DNA of 47,283 bases. Source: Rhizobium sp. Q54. Lineage in GTDB: Bacteria; Pseudomonadota; Alphaproteobacteria; Reyranellales; Reyranellaceae. The position numbers and the translations under genes were made by a program. The stretch's first letter is position 1. Each line of letters opens with the position of its first letter. The stretch is taken from assembly GCA_945903635.1 (NCBI GenBank), contig CAMDOT010000017.1, positions 1 through 47,283 on the forward strand, in the 5' to 3' direction. Below are positions 33,502-42,700 of the stretch, piece by piece. The notes under the pieces were generated by a model. The model worked only from the letters and a program-made list of their open reading frames with translations, had not been told where the DNA came from and ran no database searches.

Positions 33502-35168
33502 TTCTTCTCATCCTCAGTCAAGATGTCGTCTAGAATCTGATCCGCAATCTCTTCCTGCTTTTCCTGTTCGCTTACTGACAACACCGGTTTCCGATACTCG
33601 GGCCGCCTAGCCATAGCGCGGACAAACTGAGCATAGTCCGGGTCTCTAAATTCGCGGCCGAAGCCAAGAGCTACCAACTCCTCAGACAGACTATTTAGGG
33701 TGACCTCTTGGGCCGCATCTCGCTGTTCTCCCAATGCCAATAGGCGTCCTCTTTCGTCCAATTTAGCCTGAATTTCTGTTCCGACGGCGCTTCTTAGGCC
33801 GAACATATTTCTCAGAATTCCCTGAACACCCATTCCCAATGGATCTTCCTCAGGCGCTGAATGCACAACCTTGCCGCTTTTCATATCTCGTTCCAGAATC
33901 GCAACCTGATTCCGACGGAGATTGGTGAGAACAAGAGGATCGTGAGTAGCAACCAGTAGATGACTGTTCTTACCCGTATGAGCGTGTTTGCTCAGAATAT
34001 TTAGATATTCCATTCCCCAAGCAGGATTCAGGTGTGTGTCTGGCTCATCGAGAAGAAATAGACAGTCATCGTCTCGGGTAAACCTAAGCATGCCCACCAC
34101 TGTCAACAATTGTTGCTCACCTTCACTCAGCTCGCGAAAGGTAAGCGCTCCAGCGTGTCGCACCTTGACCCGAATGCGTGTCTCATGAATCAAATCGGAC
34201 ATAAACGTACTCTCGAGCAGCTTAAAGAAATCAGCGGCGCTGAATTCGATTGCGTCCGATGCTCGATCATCCTTTTGACGCATAGCGAGCACTGAATCGC
34301 GGGCCAACGTTCTCAATTGCTTGAGATCCCGCAAGAACAAGTACAAAAATTCAGTATTCTCGATTTGATCGAAGCTATGTTGTATACGGCCACGCAATCG
34401 CAGTGGAGCTGTTGCGCAATCATAGACGCATGACAGAAAGTCTTTTACCACTCCTCCTGCGTACCAAAAACGAGGGTCGCCATCCTTGCGTCGCTTCTGA
34501 CCCTTCGCCCAGTGAGGCCGTCGAAGCACAAATAGCGCGCTCTCCAGCTCTTCTATCCAAGGGTAATCGCGAAGAAATTCTTCAATCTCTTTGTCTTCTG
34601 TCATGAAGAAGGCGAGCAACGCAAACTGCGAATGAATTGGTTTTGCATAGAATAAAGGGCGCAAGGGAATTACGTTGCCCTTGAGCAATTGATCTCGGAA
34701 CTCGAGTTGCGGCTGGAAAAAGTGATGTTCCATTCGATTGCTTACACCCGAATAGTAAGTCACCACATACCGCGGCAGAAATTCTCGAATTTCCTTTCTA
34801 GTTATACGTCGCTCTCCGACAGTATCTGTCACCACGAATGCAAATGAGGATATTTGATCTCCTTCTTTGGAAGTCATGCCAACAGTAGAAGTCTCAACCT
34901 CAGATTCCTTTGTCGTATTAGGATTGAATATGCGTACAGAGATATTCCCTTCGCGCAGTGTGTACCGAAGGTCATAGCCGAACTCTGTCGTTACCTTTTC
35001 CTGGATGAGATCACGAAAAATGATGACGAGAGCTTCGAATAGATTGCTCTTCCCCGATCCATTCCGACCCAGGACGATGGTTACTGGCTCGTGAGAACTC
35101 GCGTCGAAATCGACCTCGAATTGATTCAAATTCTTAAAATGATCTATCTTAAGATAAGTCAGTCTCAT
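33498..35168 (-). CDS. RecF/OLD-like AAA ATPase (PtuA-like)
   Basis: 556-residue SMC-type ATPase, no TOPRIM domain visible. The N-terminal start MRLTYLKIDHFKNLNQFEVDF leads into Walker A GRNGSGKS (34-41). A helical insert follows, including YYSGVSNRMEHHFF. The signature is RELSEGEQQLLTVVG, Walker B is CLFLLDEPDTHLNP and the switch His is in LLVATHDPLVL. The C-terminal 130 residues (about 430-556) are acidic and helical and end DDILTEDEKK; they could dock the HNH partner. In Septu, PtuA senses invader DNA or nucleotide pools and licenses PtuB. Overlaps by 4 bases both the preceding hsdS and the following HNH gene. Confidence 0.85.
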   Translation of the reverse strand: MRLTYLKIDHFKNLNQFEVDFDASSHEPVTIVLGRNGSGKSNLFEALVIIFRDLIQEKVTTEFGYDLRYTLREGNISVRIFNPNTTKESEVETSTVGMTSKEGDQISSFAFVVTDTVGERRITRKEIREFLPRYVVTYYSGVSNRMEHHFFQPQLEFRDQLLKGNVIPLRPLFYAKPIHSQFALLAFFMTEDKEIEEFLRDYPWIEELESALFVLRRPHWAKGQKRRKDGDPRFWYAGGVVKDFLSCVYDCATAPLRLRGRIQHSFDQIENTEFLYLFLRDLKQLRTLARDSVLAMRQKDDRASDAIEFSAADFFKLLESTFMSDLIHETRIRVKVRHAGALTFRELSEGEQQLLTVVGMLRFTRDDDCLFLLDEPDTHLNPAWGMEYLNILSKHAHTGKNSHLLVATHDPLVLTNLRRNQVAILERDMKSGKVVHSAPEEDPLGMGVQGILRNMFGLRSAVGTEIQAKLDERGRLLALGEQRDAAQEVTLNSLSEELVALGFGREFRDPDYAQFVRAMARRPEYRKPVLSVSEQEKQEEIADQILDDILTEDEKK

Positions 35169-36892
35169 GATGCGATCCTAAGAAGGATCTTTCCTTGCCG
35201 ACGCTCCTCCAAGACCTGGACTGGAGACGCAGTCAACTCTCGTAGTTCAGCAAAGAAATCATCAACTGTCTCTTGGATGTAGCCCGCCGCTTGAAATAAT
35301 TCCTCCGGCGTCATCGGGCGTCCATTTTCTCGGAGAACAGTGAGCAAGCTCCTTCGAGCTTCAGGTCTTTTGCCAGAAATATTCTTCGGCATGCGCTCTC
35401 CTGTTGCCTTCTCCACTGGTGCCTCTCGGGCAGCTTGAATGCGCGCAAACAAGATGGTCGCGCTTTCGTCTTGTGGGTCTTGAGGTACCAACTTTCCTAA
35501 GAATGCCTCTCGCAGGATCGTTTGCCGTGCGTTGCCTGAACGCTCGGATTGCTGTTGCAAAGCAGCGTCTAGGCGATCTGCACTAGATAGCCGTCGTTCA
35601 ACCTCGTTCACAATCTCCACCTGTTCCTCAGTTGGCGGAAAAGGAAGAGAGAACGTAGCCAGCTGAGAGGTGAACATGTGTTGTATAAGGCTCCCCGAAT
35701 TTAGGTGAGCCACGAATTGTCGGAAACGCGAAGACTTGAGTACGTAAAGAAAAAACTTCGGAGTGCCCAGCACAGGCGTGAGCCGTGCAATTCGCTGGTT
35801 CAAGAAGCAGTGTTCATCTGTTGAAGTAAGGCATACGCGACCAAGGAAGTCATCTTTCAACGACTGTGCGGTCAGATTGATCACCAACTCGTCGCCGCGA
35901 ACTACATGCTCAGCATGCTCGCGTTCCAGTCGAGTTGGTACATATCGAGTGTTCTTACTATTCCACTGGACCGTACCATCGGCGTAGAGATTGCCGGGGC
36001 GAAGCAGCTTAATTCCCGTCTTGGAATATAGCTGACTAGATACCGCTCTTCCATTTTGAGAGAAACCGACTTGGTCCCAACCAAGCCATAGCCAAGTGGA
36101 GGGCAATGTTGGCAAATCGGCCTTCGACGGACTCTCCGGCTCCGGGTAACGAGATCGCCAACTGTCCTTCAATTTCCTTCCAGTGCTTCGAGAGCGCTCC
36201 AGCTCTTTGGTCTCCCAGACAATACGACGACGCCCAAGGATGTCGCTAAGCGCCAATTTGTCTCTTTGCGATAGCAGTTCTTCGATTCTCTTTTCTCGCC
36301 AAGTGCGAGTTAATTCACCGGAAAGACCGGCCTCAATTGTTGCCGCACGATATCGGTGAAGGCGGTCACTTGCGCGTTGCGTAGCTACTTGGGCCCGACT
36401 GAGACGCGACAACACATCGTCTAGCTTTTCGACGATCCGACGTTGTTCTTCACCAGGCGGAAGATCGACAGAAAAGTGAGATAGCTTCTCAAAACTGATC
36501 CGAGGACGTTCTCCACTTACTTGCCGATTAGCAAAAGCGACAAAATCTTCGGCGTTCAATCGCAACGCTAGAAATCTTTTGTTCAATCCACCCAGTGCTG
36601 AGAATACCAAGAACTCTGCCGAGCAGATGCCATCGAAATCCGCTACCCATACCTTATTGAGGTAGGGCCGCATTCGACTGTAGAGCACGTCGCCTTTGGA
36701 AAACCTCATGCATGAGCTGCGCACTTCATACGCATTGCCCTGCCCAAGAAGCTTCATCGAGTGTGGCTCGATGTGTTCCAATCCAACATAGGGCATTGTT
36801 GGATGGTCTTCCGGGAGAGCACGCAGTCGCGATGGCTCCACCAAGCGTCCAAGCGCCGTCGTTACCCACCCAGTCGGAACTTTGTCAGCCAT
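35165..36892 (-). CDS. hsdS: Type I restriction-modification specificity subunit (HsdS) with C-terminal winged-helix-like extension
   Basis: 575-residue HsdS that gives the DNA target to the methylase. It has two target-recognition domains: one about 5-190, with SGERPRISFEKLSHFSVDLPPGEEQRRIVEKLDDVLSRL as its conserved helix, and one about 255-470, with FSLPFPPTEEQVEIVNEVERRL. Beyond these, the last 75 residues (about 500-575: SLLTVLRENGRPMTPEELFQAAGY, then DDFFAELRELTASPVQVLEER) look like a winged helix, not part of a minimal HsdS. It is the first gene of the operon, starting at ATG 36892 with no good Shine-Dalgarno sequence, and overlaps the ATPase gene by 4 bases. Confidence 0.92.
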   Translation of the reverse strand: MADKVPTGWVTTALGRLVEPSRLRALPEDHPTMPYVGLEHIEPHSMKLLGQGNAYEVRSSCMRFSKGDVLYSRMRPYLNKVWVADFDGICSAEFLVFSALGGLNKRFLALRLNAEDFVAFANRQVSGERPRISFEKLSHFSVDLPPGEEQRRIVEKLDDVLSRLSRAQVATQRASDRLHRYRAATIEAGLSGELTRTWREKRIEELLSQRDKLALSDILGRRRIVWETKELERSRSTGRKLKDSWRSRYPEPESPSKADLPTLPSTWLWLGWDQVGFSQNGRAVSSQLYSKTGIKLLRPGNLYADGTVQWNSKNTRYVPTRLEREHAEHVVRGDELVINLTAQSLKDDFLGRVCLTSTDEHCFLNQRIARLTPVLGTPKFFLYVLKSSRFRQFVAHLNSGSLIQHMFTSQLATFSLPFPPTEEQVEIVNEVERRLSSADRLDAALQQQSERSGNARQTILREAFLGKLVPQDPQDESATILFARIQAAREAPVEKATGERMPKNISGKRPEARRSLLTVLRENGRPMTPEELFQAAGYIQETVDDFFAELRELTASPVQVLEERRQGKILLRIAS

Positions 36893-37225
36893 CGACCGCT
36901 TGCAGAATTGGAAGCATCAGGACCCAGCTCAGCAAATTGCTCTGATCTTTCTGACTTTGCATTCTACCCCCAGCGGAGGATTTTAGCGTGTAGTGGCGAC
37001 AAAGTCCGTTAGTTATCTTCCGTGCGCCTATATGTTCTCCGTCGGTCACGCCTCGCTGATTCACGCTCCACCCGGACCTCTCTCGCCGGCCGGGACTTGC
37101 ATGCCGCGGCAGCGATCAGCTCAGCTTCTGCGATAGGTCGAATAGCTTCAGGGTGTGCAGATGAGGGGCACATGATAAGTGCCCGCCCGGCGTGTCGGCC
37201 GAGAGGCGGCGCCCGGAGTCCCCGG
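36893..37225. other. Intergenic region upstream of hsdS
   Basis: 333 bases between the hsdS start and the end of the multicopper-oxidase fragment. It is where composition changes from AT-richer to GC-rich. It must contain the promoter of the restriction cassette; I find no strong -35/-10 pair, no tRNA and no clear duplication of either cassette border. No ORF here is protein-like. Confidence 0.5.
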
Positions 37226-37618
37226 TCAATCCCTATAGACTTCCACGGTCTGCATCATGTCCAGCACCTCGTGGTTCATCGTGTGACAGTGCAGCATGAA
37301 GATCCCGGTGTAGTCGAGGAAGCGCGAGCGGATGACGACGCTGCCGTGCCGCGGCACGACGACGGTGTCGCGCCACGGCAGGTTCGGCGCCGGCAGGCCG
37401 TTCACCTGCACGACCTGGAACGGGCTGGTGTGGATGTGGAAGACATGGTCATCGACGTGCATGTTGACGATCGTCCATTCCTCGACGGCGCCGAGCCTGA
37501 CGCGGTGGTCGATGCGGCCGGGGTCGAACTTCTTGCCGTCGATGAGGAAGCTGAACTCCCGCCACGTGGCCGCGGCCTCGGTCTGCGGCAGCCGCCCCAC
37601 TTCCGGGCCGATTTTCAA
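37226..37618 (-). pseudogene. Multicopper oxidase, C-terminal fragment
   Basis: Only the last cupredoxin domain of a multicopper oxidase remains. Copper-ligand motifs are intact: VFHIHTSPFQ (His-x-His) and FMLHCHTMNHEVLDMM (HCH-x3-H-x4-M), the type 1 and trinuclear sites. The fragment's open frame begins at a TTG at 37618 directly after an in-frame TGA (37619-37621), so no ATG, GTG or ribosome binding site supports expression. The first two domains, about 350 residues in intact enzymes, are missing, and a SpoIIAA-like gene on the opposite strand starts 79 bases away. It is best read as a gene truncated by rearrangement. The 3' end, ending VEVYRD, is complete. Confidence 0.8.
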
Positions 37619-37696
37619 TCACCGCGCGAACACCGTCCAGGGGCCCGCGACAATCCCGGCACTGGCCATCCGGCGGCACGGGCTACATATAAATGC

Positions 37697-38095
37697 ATGC
37701 CGCTGCACTGGACGATCGATCCCCATCAGAGAATGCTGACCGCTGTCGCCGAGGGGGACGTCACGCGCGCCGAGTTCGAGACCTATCTCGACACGCTCGA
37801 CGCGGCGGACGCGCACGGCTACCGCAAGTTGTTCGACGGCGGGCGCGGAAGTACGCGCATGCCGCCGGAAGACATCCTGGCGCTGGGCGTGCGCATGCGG
37901 GCGGCCCACGCGACCGGGCCGATCGGCGCGCTGGCGGTCGTCGTGCCGGATGATTTTGCCGATGCGGTCGGTCGCGTGCTGGGCATGCTGGCCGTTGCCG
38001 ACCGGCCGATGCGCGTCTTCGCCACCCTCGGACCGGCGCGCAAGTGGCTGAGCCGCGTGGCGGCGCCGGAAAGCGCCCAGGGTCTTTCCGGCTGA
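37697..38095 (+). CDS. SpoIIAA-like (STAS-fold) protein, second copy
   Basis: 132-residue soluble protein with the same layout as the one at 3871-4242: an initial beta-hairpin (LHWTIDPHQRMLTAVAEGDVTRAEFETYL), YRKLFDGGRG, GALAVVVPDDFADAVG, and the closing MRVFATLGPARKWLSRV. Sequence identity between the two is low, but their strand-helix order and the final RKWL match. ATG 37697 is preferred to the nearby ATG 37693 (other frame). The function of the family is not known. It is transcribed away from the oxidase fragment and converges with the Ivy-like gene. Confidence 0.72.
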   Translation: MPLHWTIDPHQRMLTAVAEGDVTRAEFETYLDTLDAADAHGYRKLFDGGRGSTRMPPEDILALGVRMRAAHATGPIGALAVVVPDDFADAVGRVLGMLAVADRPMRVFATLGPARKWLSRVAAPESAQGLSG

Positions 38096-38127
38096 ATCAG
38101 ATGGACGGGCAAATCCGTCCGTAGTCT

Positions 38128-38535
38128 TCAGCTGCTCTTGGCGACTTGAAGCAGCGTATTCTTTTCGGCGGGACTGGGATTTCCGAACCAACGCTGGGCC
38201 TTACCCTTGATGAGAATGCCGACCGCCCGGCTGCCATCCTGGGAAAACAGGTAGAAGAATGTGTTGGCGCCGCAGTCGTGCGCCTTGCACACCATGCCTC
38301 CGATGCCTGGTTTGCCGTCCGTCTGGTAGGTCTTGCTGGGCGAGGCCGGGCCGGTCGGGTCAGGCAGCCAGCCATCGACGTTCTGCTCATTCCTGAACAT
38401 CGCCTGGAATGAACTCTTGAACGGCGGCTTCTTGAACAGGTCGTGCAGATACGGCCCTGAACCTTGCGCATTCGCCAGGCCCGCGCTGGCCAGCAAGATC
38501 GACAGCCCCAACATCATCGACCGCAAGCCCGACAT
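38128..38535 (-). CDS. Ivy-like C-type lysozyme inhibitor, periplasmic
   Basis: 135-residue secreted protein with a Sec signal peptide (MSGLRSMMLGLSILLASAGLANA). The mature protein resembles the Ivy family of c-type lysozyme inhibitors: it begins PYLHDLFKKPPFKSSFQAMF and carries Cys83-Lys-Ala-His-Asp-Cys88, the disulfide-closed inhibitory loop (CKPHDC in Ivy), then ANTFFYLFSQDGSRAVGILI and RWFGNPSPAEKNTLL. In Ivy the loop's His and Asp enter the lysozyme active site. It would protect peptidoglycan from host or environmental lysozyme. The family call rests on loop, length and flanking blocks. Confidence 0.8.
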   Translation of the reverse strand: MSGLRSMMLGLSILLASAGLANAQGSGPYLHDLFKKPPFKSSFQAMFRNEQNVDGWLPDPTGPASPSKTYQTDGKPGIGGMVCKAHDCGANTFFYLFSQDGSRAVGILIKGKAQRWFGNPSPAEKNTLLQVAKSS

Positions 38536-38817
38536 GCGACGTACTCCCCCAATCGCCCTCTGTTCAGCCTATCACAGGTTGCACATGCCGAGTGTGGACA
38601 CGCGACTATTCGTCGGCCTGGGGAAGAGCGAACGCGCCCAGCCCACTCCGCCGATCCCCCCCCAATTCCAAGCTGACAACTTCCTTACAGCGGAACTGTC
38701 CACAAACTCGCTGAAGTCTGCAAGATTATTGCAGTCAAAGTGCTTGATTCACGCCGACCTCCCCGCTAATTATCGCAGCGAAGGCGCAAGAACTTGGGGG
38801 CGCCGGGAAGGTCTAAA

Positions 38818-39582
38818 ATGCTGGTTTTTCGTAATGGCAGGAGCCTAAGAGGGCTCATTCTGGCGGCGGCGCTTGTCGCGGCACCGCTCGCGGCCGGGGC
38901 CCAGGGATCCGACGGACCCGGCGGGTGGGTGCGCAGCACGGCGAGGAATTGCCATGTCTGGAACTCCAGCGGGGAGCCCAACAGGAGCTTCAACTGGTCG
39001 GGGGGCTGCGAGAGCAATTTCGCGCGCGGGCGTGGGGTCATGCAGTGGTTCACCAACGGCATTCCGAGCGGCCGCTACATCGGCGAATACGCCGACGGCC
39101 GCATGAACGGCCGCGGCGTCTTCGAATTTCCCAACGGCGATGTCTACGAGGGCGAGTTCCGCGACGACAAGCCGAACGGGCGCGCCGCCTTCCGGGCGGC
39201 GAACGGCAACCGCTACAGCGGGCTGGTGCGCAACGGCAGCCCGGTCCAGGGCGAGGCGTCAGGTGACAGCCTCAAGAACTACAAGGGCCTGTTCAGCGAC
39301 GGCCAGCCGGTCCGCGGCAAGGTGAAGTATCCCGACGGCAGCGCCTATGACGGCGACCTGCGCGGCGGCAAGCCCGCCGGCTGGGGCGTCTTCACGACGG
39401 CGGCCGGCGGCCGCTACGAGGGCGAGTTCGAGAACGGCAAGCCCAACGGCTTCGGCACCTACGATGCGTCCGTCGGCGTCGCCTATGCCGGCCTGTGGAC
39501 CGACGGCTGCTTCCGCCAGCGCAACCGCGCCGCCGCCGTCATCGCGACCGAGAAGGAATGCAGCACGAAGTCGTCGAGCTGA
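38818..39582 (+). CDS. Secreted MORN-repeat protein
   Basis: 254-residue exported protein. A signal peptide (about 1-29, ending AAGAQG) precedes WVRSTARNCHVWNSSGEPNRSFNWSGGC, an N-terminal module with two Cys, then at least five MORN-type repeats (YIGEYADGRMNGRGVFEFPNG, YEGEFRDDKPNGRAAF, YKGLFSDGQPVRGKVKYPDG, YDGDLRGGKPAGWGVF, YEGEFENGKPNGFGTYD). The C-terminal tail has a third and a fourth Cys (DGCFRQR, EKECST). MORN repeats bind lipids or serve as scaffolds. ATG 38818 has a GGGAAGG ribosome binding site. A role at the cell envelope is inferred; the next gene on the other strand is tamB. Confidence 0.85.
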   Translation: MLVFRNGRSLRGLILAAALVAAPLAAGAQGSDGPGGWVRSTARNCHVWNSSGEPNRSFNWSGGCESNFARGRGVMQWFTNGIPSGRYIGEYADGRMNGRGVFEFPNGDVYEGEFRDDKPNGRAAFRAANGNRYSGLVRNGSPVQGEASGDSLKNYKGLFSDGQPVRGKVKYPDGSAYDGDLRGGKPAGWGVFTTAAGGRYEGEFENGKPNGFGTYDASVGVAYAGLWTDGCFRQRNRAAAVIATEKECSTKSSS

Positions 39583-39622
39583 TCTGAGGAGCGCGGTCGA
39601 TTCCGAGTAGCAGGCGATTCCT

Positions 39623-39756
39623 ACACCCGTCGCCCCGAGTCGCGCGGAGTAACCTCCGCGCTGAGCCGAGGGGCCTCCTCTCTACCGGTGATAGCTAGTC
39701 GTGGAGAGAAGGTCCCTCCGCTACGCGCTACGCGCTTCGGTCGGGACGACGGGTGT
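39623..39756. repeat. Compound palindromic intergenic element
   Basis: 134 bases between two convergent genes, bounded by a perfect 10-base inverted repeat (ACACCCGTCG and CGACGGGTGT). An inner hairpin GCGCGGAG-TAAC-CTCCGCGC lies at 39642-39661, and a CTACGCG doublet near 39721. The overall plan (long outer arms around an inner GC-rich hairpin) is like the element at 30101-30187, but the sequence is different. Probably a REP-like element that may also end transcription. Confidence 0.65.
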
Positions 39757-39765
39757 CATCTCACT

Positions 39766-42700
39766 CTAATAATCCCACTCCATCTTGACGCCGACGCGGC
39801 CGCGCGAGTCGGCGCCGACGTCGCCCTCGACCTTCACATTGTCGAGGACATCGACCTCGACGACGCCGCGGCTCGAGTTGCCGGCGGCGCCCTGCTTCGC
39901 GCCGACATAGACGCCGGGCGCCACGTAGCGGCCGGCCTCGACGGACACGGAGCTGGCGCCGGTCTGCTGAGCCGAGCCGCTTGAGCCGCCACTTGAACCA
40001 CTCGAGCCGACGCTCAGGCGGTCGAGGCCCAGCCCGCGCCTGAGGCGGCCGATCACGCTGTCGCCGGGCGAGTTGCCGGTGAGTTCGGCCAGCGCCTGGC
40101 CCACCTGCACCAGCTCGAAGCCGCTGAGACTCGACGCCGGCTTGCCGAAGATCAGCAGCGCCATCGCCTCGTCGGGCGGCAGGGCCGGCGCCGAGGTGAT
40201 GGCGATGAGAGGCGCGCGCGGCGTGCCGGTGATGGCGACGCCGATGGTGGTCGACTGCACGCTGGTGCTGGCGAGGAAGTCGAGCCTGGGATCGATCTCG
40301 TCGACATTGTCGAGGGTGACGATGCCGCGCGTGAAGACGAGGCGGCGGCTGCCCAGGGTGAACTCGCCGCGCCGCAGCGTGAGGCCGCCCACGACCGCGG
40401 GCGCCGACGGCGCGCCGCTCACCTGCAGGCGCCCGCCGACCTCGGCATCGAGCCCGCGGCCGCGCACGAAGACCGCGCGCGGCGCGTCGATGGTGAGCGC
40501 GAGGCGGATCGGCGTCGCATCTGGCGGCGGCGGGGCTTTGCGCTTCTGGCCCGGCGGCGGCGGCACGACCGCTGCCGGCACGCCGGGCTTGTTGATCTCG
40601 CGCACTTCGAGGACGGGATAGTCGACCGATTGCGCGGCACCGACAGCGATGTCGGCGCGGTCGATGGTGAGCGGCCCCGCGACGTCGATGCCGGCCGCGG
40701 TCGAGCCGGTGACCTTGAGATCGCCCGACACTGTCGCGATGAGATCGGCGCGATTGACCAGCAGCGCGCGGCGGATGGCGACGGCGAGATCGAGGCCCAG
40801 CCCGGCCGTCGCATCGAGCCGCAGGTTGCCCGTTGTCGTCACGCTGCCGTTGCCGCCGGTCTGGAAGGCGAGCCTCTGGATCTGCAGCGTGTCGCCCTGG
40901 AGGACGAGGCGGCCCTCGCCGCTGCTCAGCCGCAGGCCTGTTTCGGGAAGAGCCACAGTGCCGCCCGAAAAATCGACGGTGCCGGTGCCGGTGACTTTTC
41001 CGCCGCGGATTTCGAGCGTGACGTTGGGGCGGATGGTGCCGGCGATGCCGCGGATGTCGTTGCCCAGCAGCGGCGCGAAGGGTGCCGCGTCGAGCGTGCC
41101 GGAGAGCGCGGCGGTGGCGGCGATCGGCCCTGTGCCCTGAGGCAATGTCGCGCTCCCCTTCAGCGCGAGCCGCGTGGCGCCGCCGGCGCCGAGGGTGGCG
41201 TCGATCGTCGCCTGACGACCGACCAGCGTGCCCTTGCCTTGCAGCGACAGCGACGGCAGCAGGGCGGCATCCTTGCGGCGCAGCCGGAGATTGGTTGCGG
41301 CATAGGTGGCCTCGATGCGCGGCGCATCGAGCGGGCCTTGCACGCGCAGCTTGGCCTGCAGCGCGCCGTCGAGTCCCGTTCCGGGTGCCAGGGCATCGAG
41401 CAGGGACAGCGGCAGCGCCGCCAGCTCGAGCTGCAGGTCGCTCGCGTCAGGGCCGAGCGTGCCGCGCACGCTGAGCCGGCCGCCGCCCAGCCGCAGGTTC
41501 GTCGGATCGATCGCCACGCGCGCGCCGGCGATCGTTACGCGGGTTGGTCCGGCAAGGGCGACGGGAATGCCTTCGTGGCGGGCATCGAGGCGCGACAGCG
41601 CGATGCGGATCTGGTCGCCTTCGAGGGCGACCTTGGCGACGACGGTGCCGTTCGTCCGTGCGCCCGTCGCCTGCAGCGCGATGTCGAGGTCGGTGCGGTC
41701 GCCCTTGATGGTGCCGGTGAGGCCGCTGACGCCGGCGGCGCCGGCGACGCGGCTGGTTTTCAGCGTGGCGTCCGTCTTTGCGATGCCGGCGGGATCGTCG
41801 ATGGTGCCGGCGAGATCGAGCGTGCCGATCGCGACGCCGCCGCTCCGCAGGTCGGCGCCTTGCACCTTCACGTCGAGGCGCCCCACCGACGAGACGGGAT
41901 CGGCGGTCACCTCGGCATCGATCGATCCCGCAAGGTCGGTGCCGATCAAGGGCGCGAGTTCCTGCAGGCGCGCCATGCGCAGGCGGGCGTGGCCCGTCGT
42001 GCGGGCCTCGGTGACGGCGAGGTTGGCGACATCCAGGACCGCACTTGCCCAGTTGCCCTGGAAGACCGGCACTACGATGCCGCCCGATGCATCGCGCGCG
42101 AAACGCCCGCTGAGCGACAGGGGCTGGCTTAAAAGATCGCCGCTCGCCTCGACGGTGCCGCGTGCCGCGCCGGTCTCGTCGAAGGTCGTCGTGGCGGCAA
42201 GCGACAGGCGTCGTGAGGCGAGGCCCTCGTGCTTGAGGTCGCGCGCCTCTGCCTTCAGCGCGAGCTCGATCTCCTTGTCGAACTTTACGGTGGCGGTCGC
42301 GGTCATGGCACCGTCCACGCCGGGCCGCAGCGCGGCGATCCTGGGCAGGTCGAGCGCGAGGTCGAGCGTGCCGGCAGAGTCGCGGCCACGACCCGCCAAA
42401 GTGAAGGTGCCGCCTTCGCTCGCGACACGCACATCGGCAAGCGACCACGACTCGTCGCGCTTCAACGTCGCCGAGCCGGCAAGGTCGACGGTGGATGCCA
42501 CGAGATCGCGCGGCACCGCGGGGGCGCCAAAATCCCTGAGCGTGCCCTGCCAGCCGAGCGCGAGGTCGCCGGCCTCGCTGCGCACCGTGAGGTCGACGAT
42601 CGCGCTGCCGGTCAGCGCTTGCTGGGCAAACGCCGACAATGGCGCAACGCTCGGCAGCGTGACGGTGGCCTTCGCCTCGCCGATCCTTGTCGCGATGACG

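Noticed and set aside
36893-37225. tRNA or attachment site at the edge of the restriction cassette
   Set aside because: No cloverleaf and no direct repeat shared with the other cassette border could be found by eye.
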